The notes below the pieces were generated by a model. The model had not been told where the DNA came from, ran no database searches, and saw only the letters and a list, made by a program, of their open reading frames with translations. The translations under genes were made by a program, and so were the position numbers. This document shows positions 13,907-14,052 of a stretch of 14,052 bases of DNA, one piece after another. Position 1 is the stretch's first letter. The number at the start of each line of letters is the position of its first letter. The stretch lies in assembly GCA_017395885.1 (NCBI GenBank), contig JAFQNM010000226.1, forward strand, positions 1-14,052. Direction: 5' to 3'. Source of the DNA: Clostridia bacterium. Its GTDB lineage: Bacteria; Bacillota; Clostridia; Oscillospirales; CAG-272.

Positions 13907-13956
13907 TGATATTAGTAGGTTGGTCTTAGGGAAAAGACCAACCTACAATGATATCA
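13907..13956. repeat. Long hairpin after pmbA
   Basis: GTAGGTTGGTCTT (13915-13927) pairs perfectly with AAGACCAACCTAC (13934-13946) across a 6-nt loop. An outer TGATAT/ATATCA pair (13907-13912, 13951-13956) extends the arm after a short mismatch. It starts 17 bases past the pmbA stop but has no following T-run, so it is a poor intrinsic terminator. It may stabilise the mRNA 3' end or be an edge of a repeat element. Confidence 0.75.
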
Positions 13957-14037
13957 ATTTGCAAAGCAAATAGGTGAAATACGGCTGTCGCCGTATGAAA
14001 TAGGCTTCGCCTATGAAATATTTTCTTCGAAAATATT
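13957..14037. repeat. Tandem array of four mini-hairpins
   Basis: Four small perfect inverted repeats follow one another: ATTTGC-AAA-GCAAAT (13957-13971), ATACGGC-TGTC-GCCGTAT (13979-13996), ATAGGC-TTC-GCCTAT (14000-14014) and AATATTTTC-TTC-GAAAATATT (14017-14037). The linkers between hairpins 2, 3 and 4 are GAA or its start, giving a repeated ATGAAAT look. Two hairpins close on C-TTC-G, that is CUUCG-type loops in RNA, which are unusually stable. No ORF covers the array. The window ends 15 bases later, so its right boundary is unknown. Confidence 0.75.
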
Positions 14038-14052
14038 AAGGAACAAAAATAC

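Noticed and set aside
13957..14037. CRISPR-like repeat array
   Set aside because: The units are self-complementary hairpins of differing sequence with linkers of only a few bases. There are no constant repeats, no spacers of CRISPR length and no cas genes.

Overview
The window looks like chromosomal DNA from a Gram-positive, gut-type member of the Clostridia (Oscillospiraceae/Ruminococcaceae-like; the genus cannot be read from the sequence). The evidence is consensus AGGAGG ribosome-binding sites, sigma-A-type promoters with extended -10 elements, Clostridia/Bacillota families (YmdB, MinD-like next to methylglyoxal synthase), and a secreted protein ending in a type I dockerin of the kind used by fibre-degrading ruminococci. 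Base composition is fairly balanced and no tRNA, rRNA, CRISPR array, transposase or phage gene was seen.

Positions 1-354 hold no gene. They carry stem-loop-rich DNA, one copy of a 172-bp structured repeat (127-298) and a strong terminator (315-343). From 355 to 4904 a leftward (minus-strand) gene group starts at a good promoter (4875-4904): a MinD/ParA-type ATPase, a methylglyoxal synthase homologue with a damaged active site, an intercistronic terminator-like hairpin, the YmdB phosphodiesterase, a galactokinase-family kinase with an altered sugar motif, a small three-helix membrane protein coupled to it by a stop/start overlap, and PgsA (phosphatidylglycerophosphate synthase). A second leftward group (4970-7679) is yifB/comM, a SecB-like small protein and a rhomboid protease. 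A short ribbon-helix-helix regulator gene (7758-7958) is transcribed divergently from yifB.

On the plus strand, 8055-10786 is a self-contained unit (promoter, 5' UTR hairpin, 867-aa secreted CBM9-like/lectin-like/dockerin protein, terminator). A second, longer copy of the structured repeat with perfect 20-bp terminal inverted repeats follows (10812-11072). Then come the tldD-pmbA pair, encoding the two subunits of the TldD/TldE metalloprotease (11188-13889). The window closes with a hairpin and a run of four mini-hairpins separated by GAA-type spacers (13907-14037), cut off by the window end.

Most genes are housekeeping. The material that deserves attention is (i) the two-copy structured repeat, (ii) the terminal mini-hairpin array, (iii) the methylglyoxal synthase homologue lacking the known catalytic residues and sitting beside an orphan MinD-like ATPase, (iv) the SecB-like/rhomboid pair, and (v) the dockerin protein without a recognisable catalytic domain. 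No wholly new multi-gene system can be claimed from the sequence alone.
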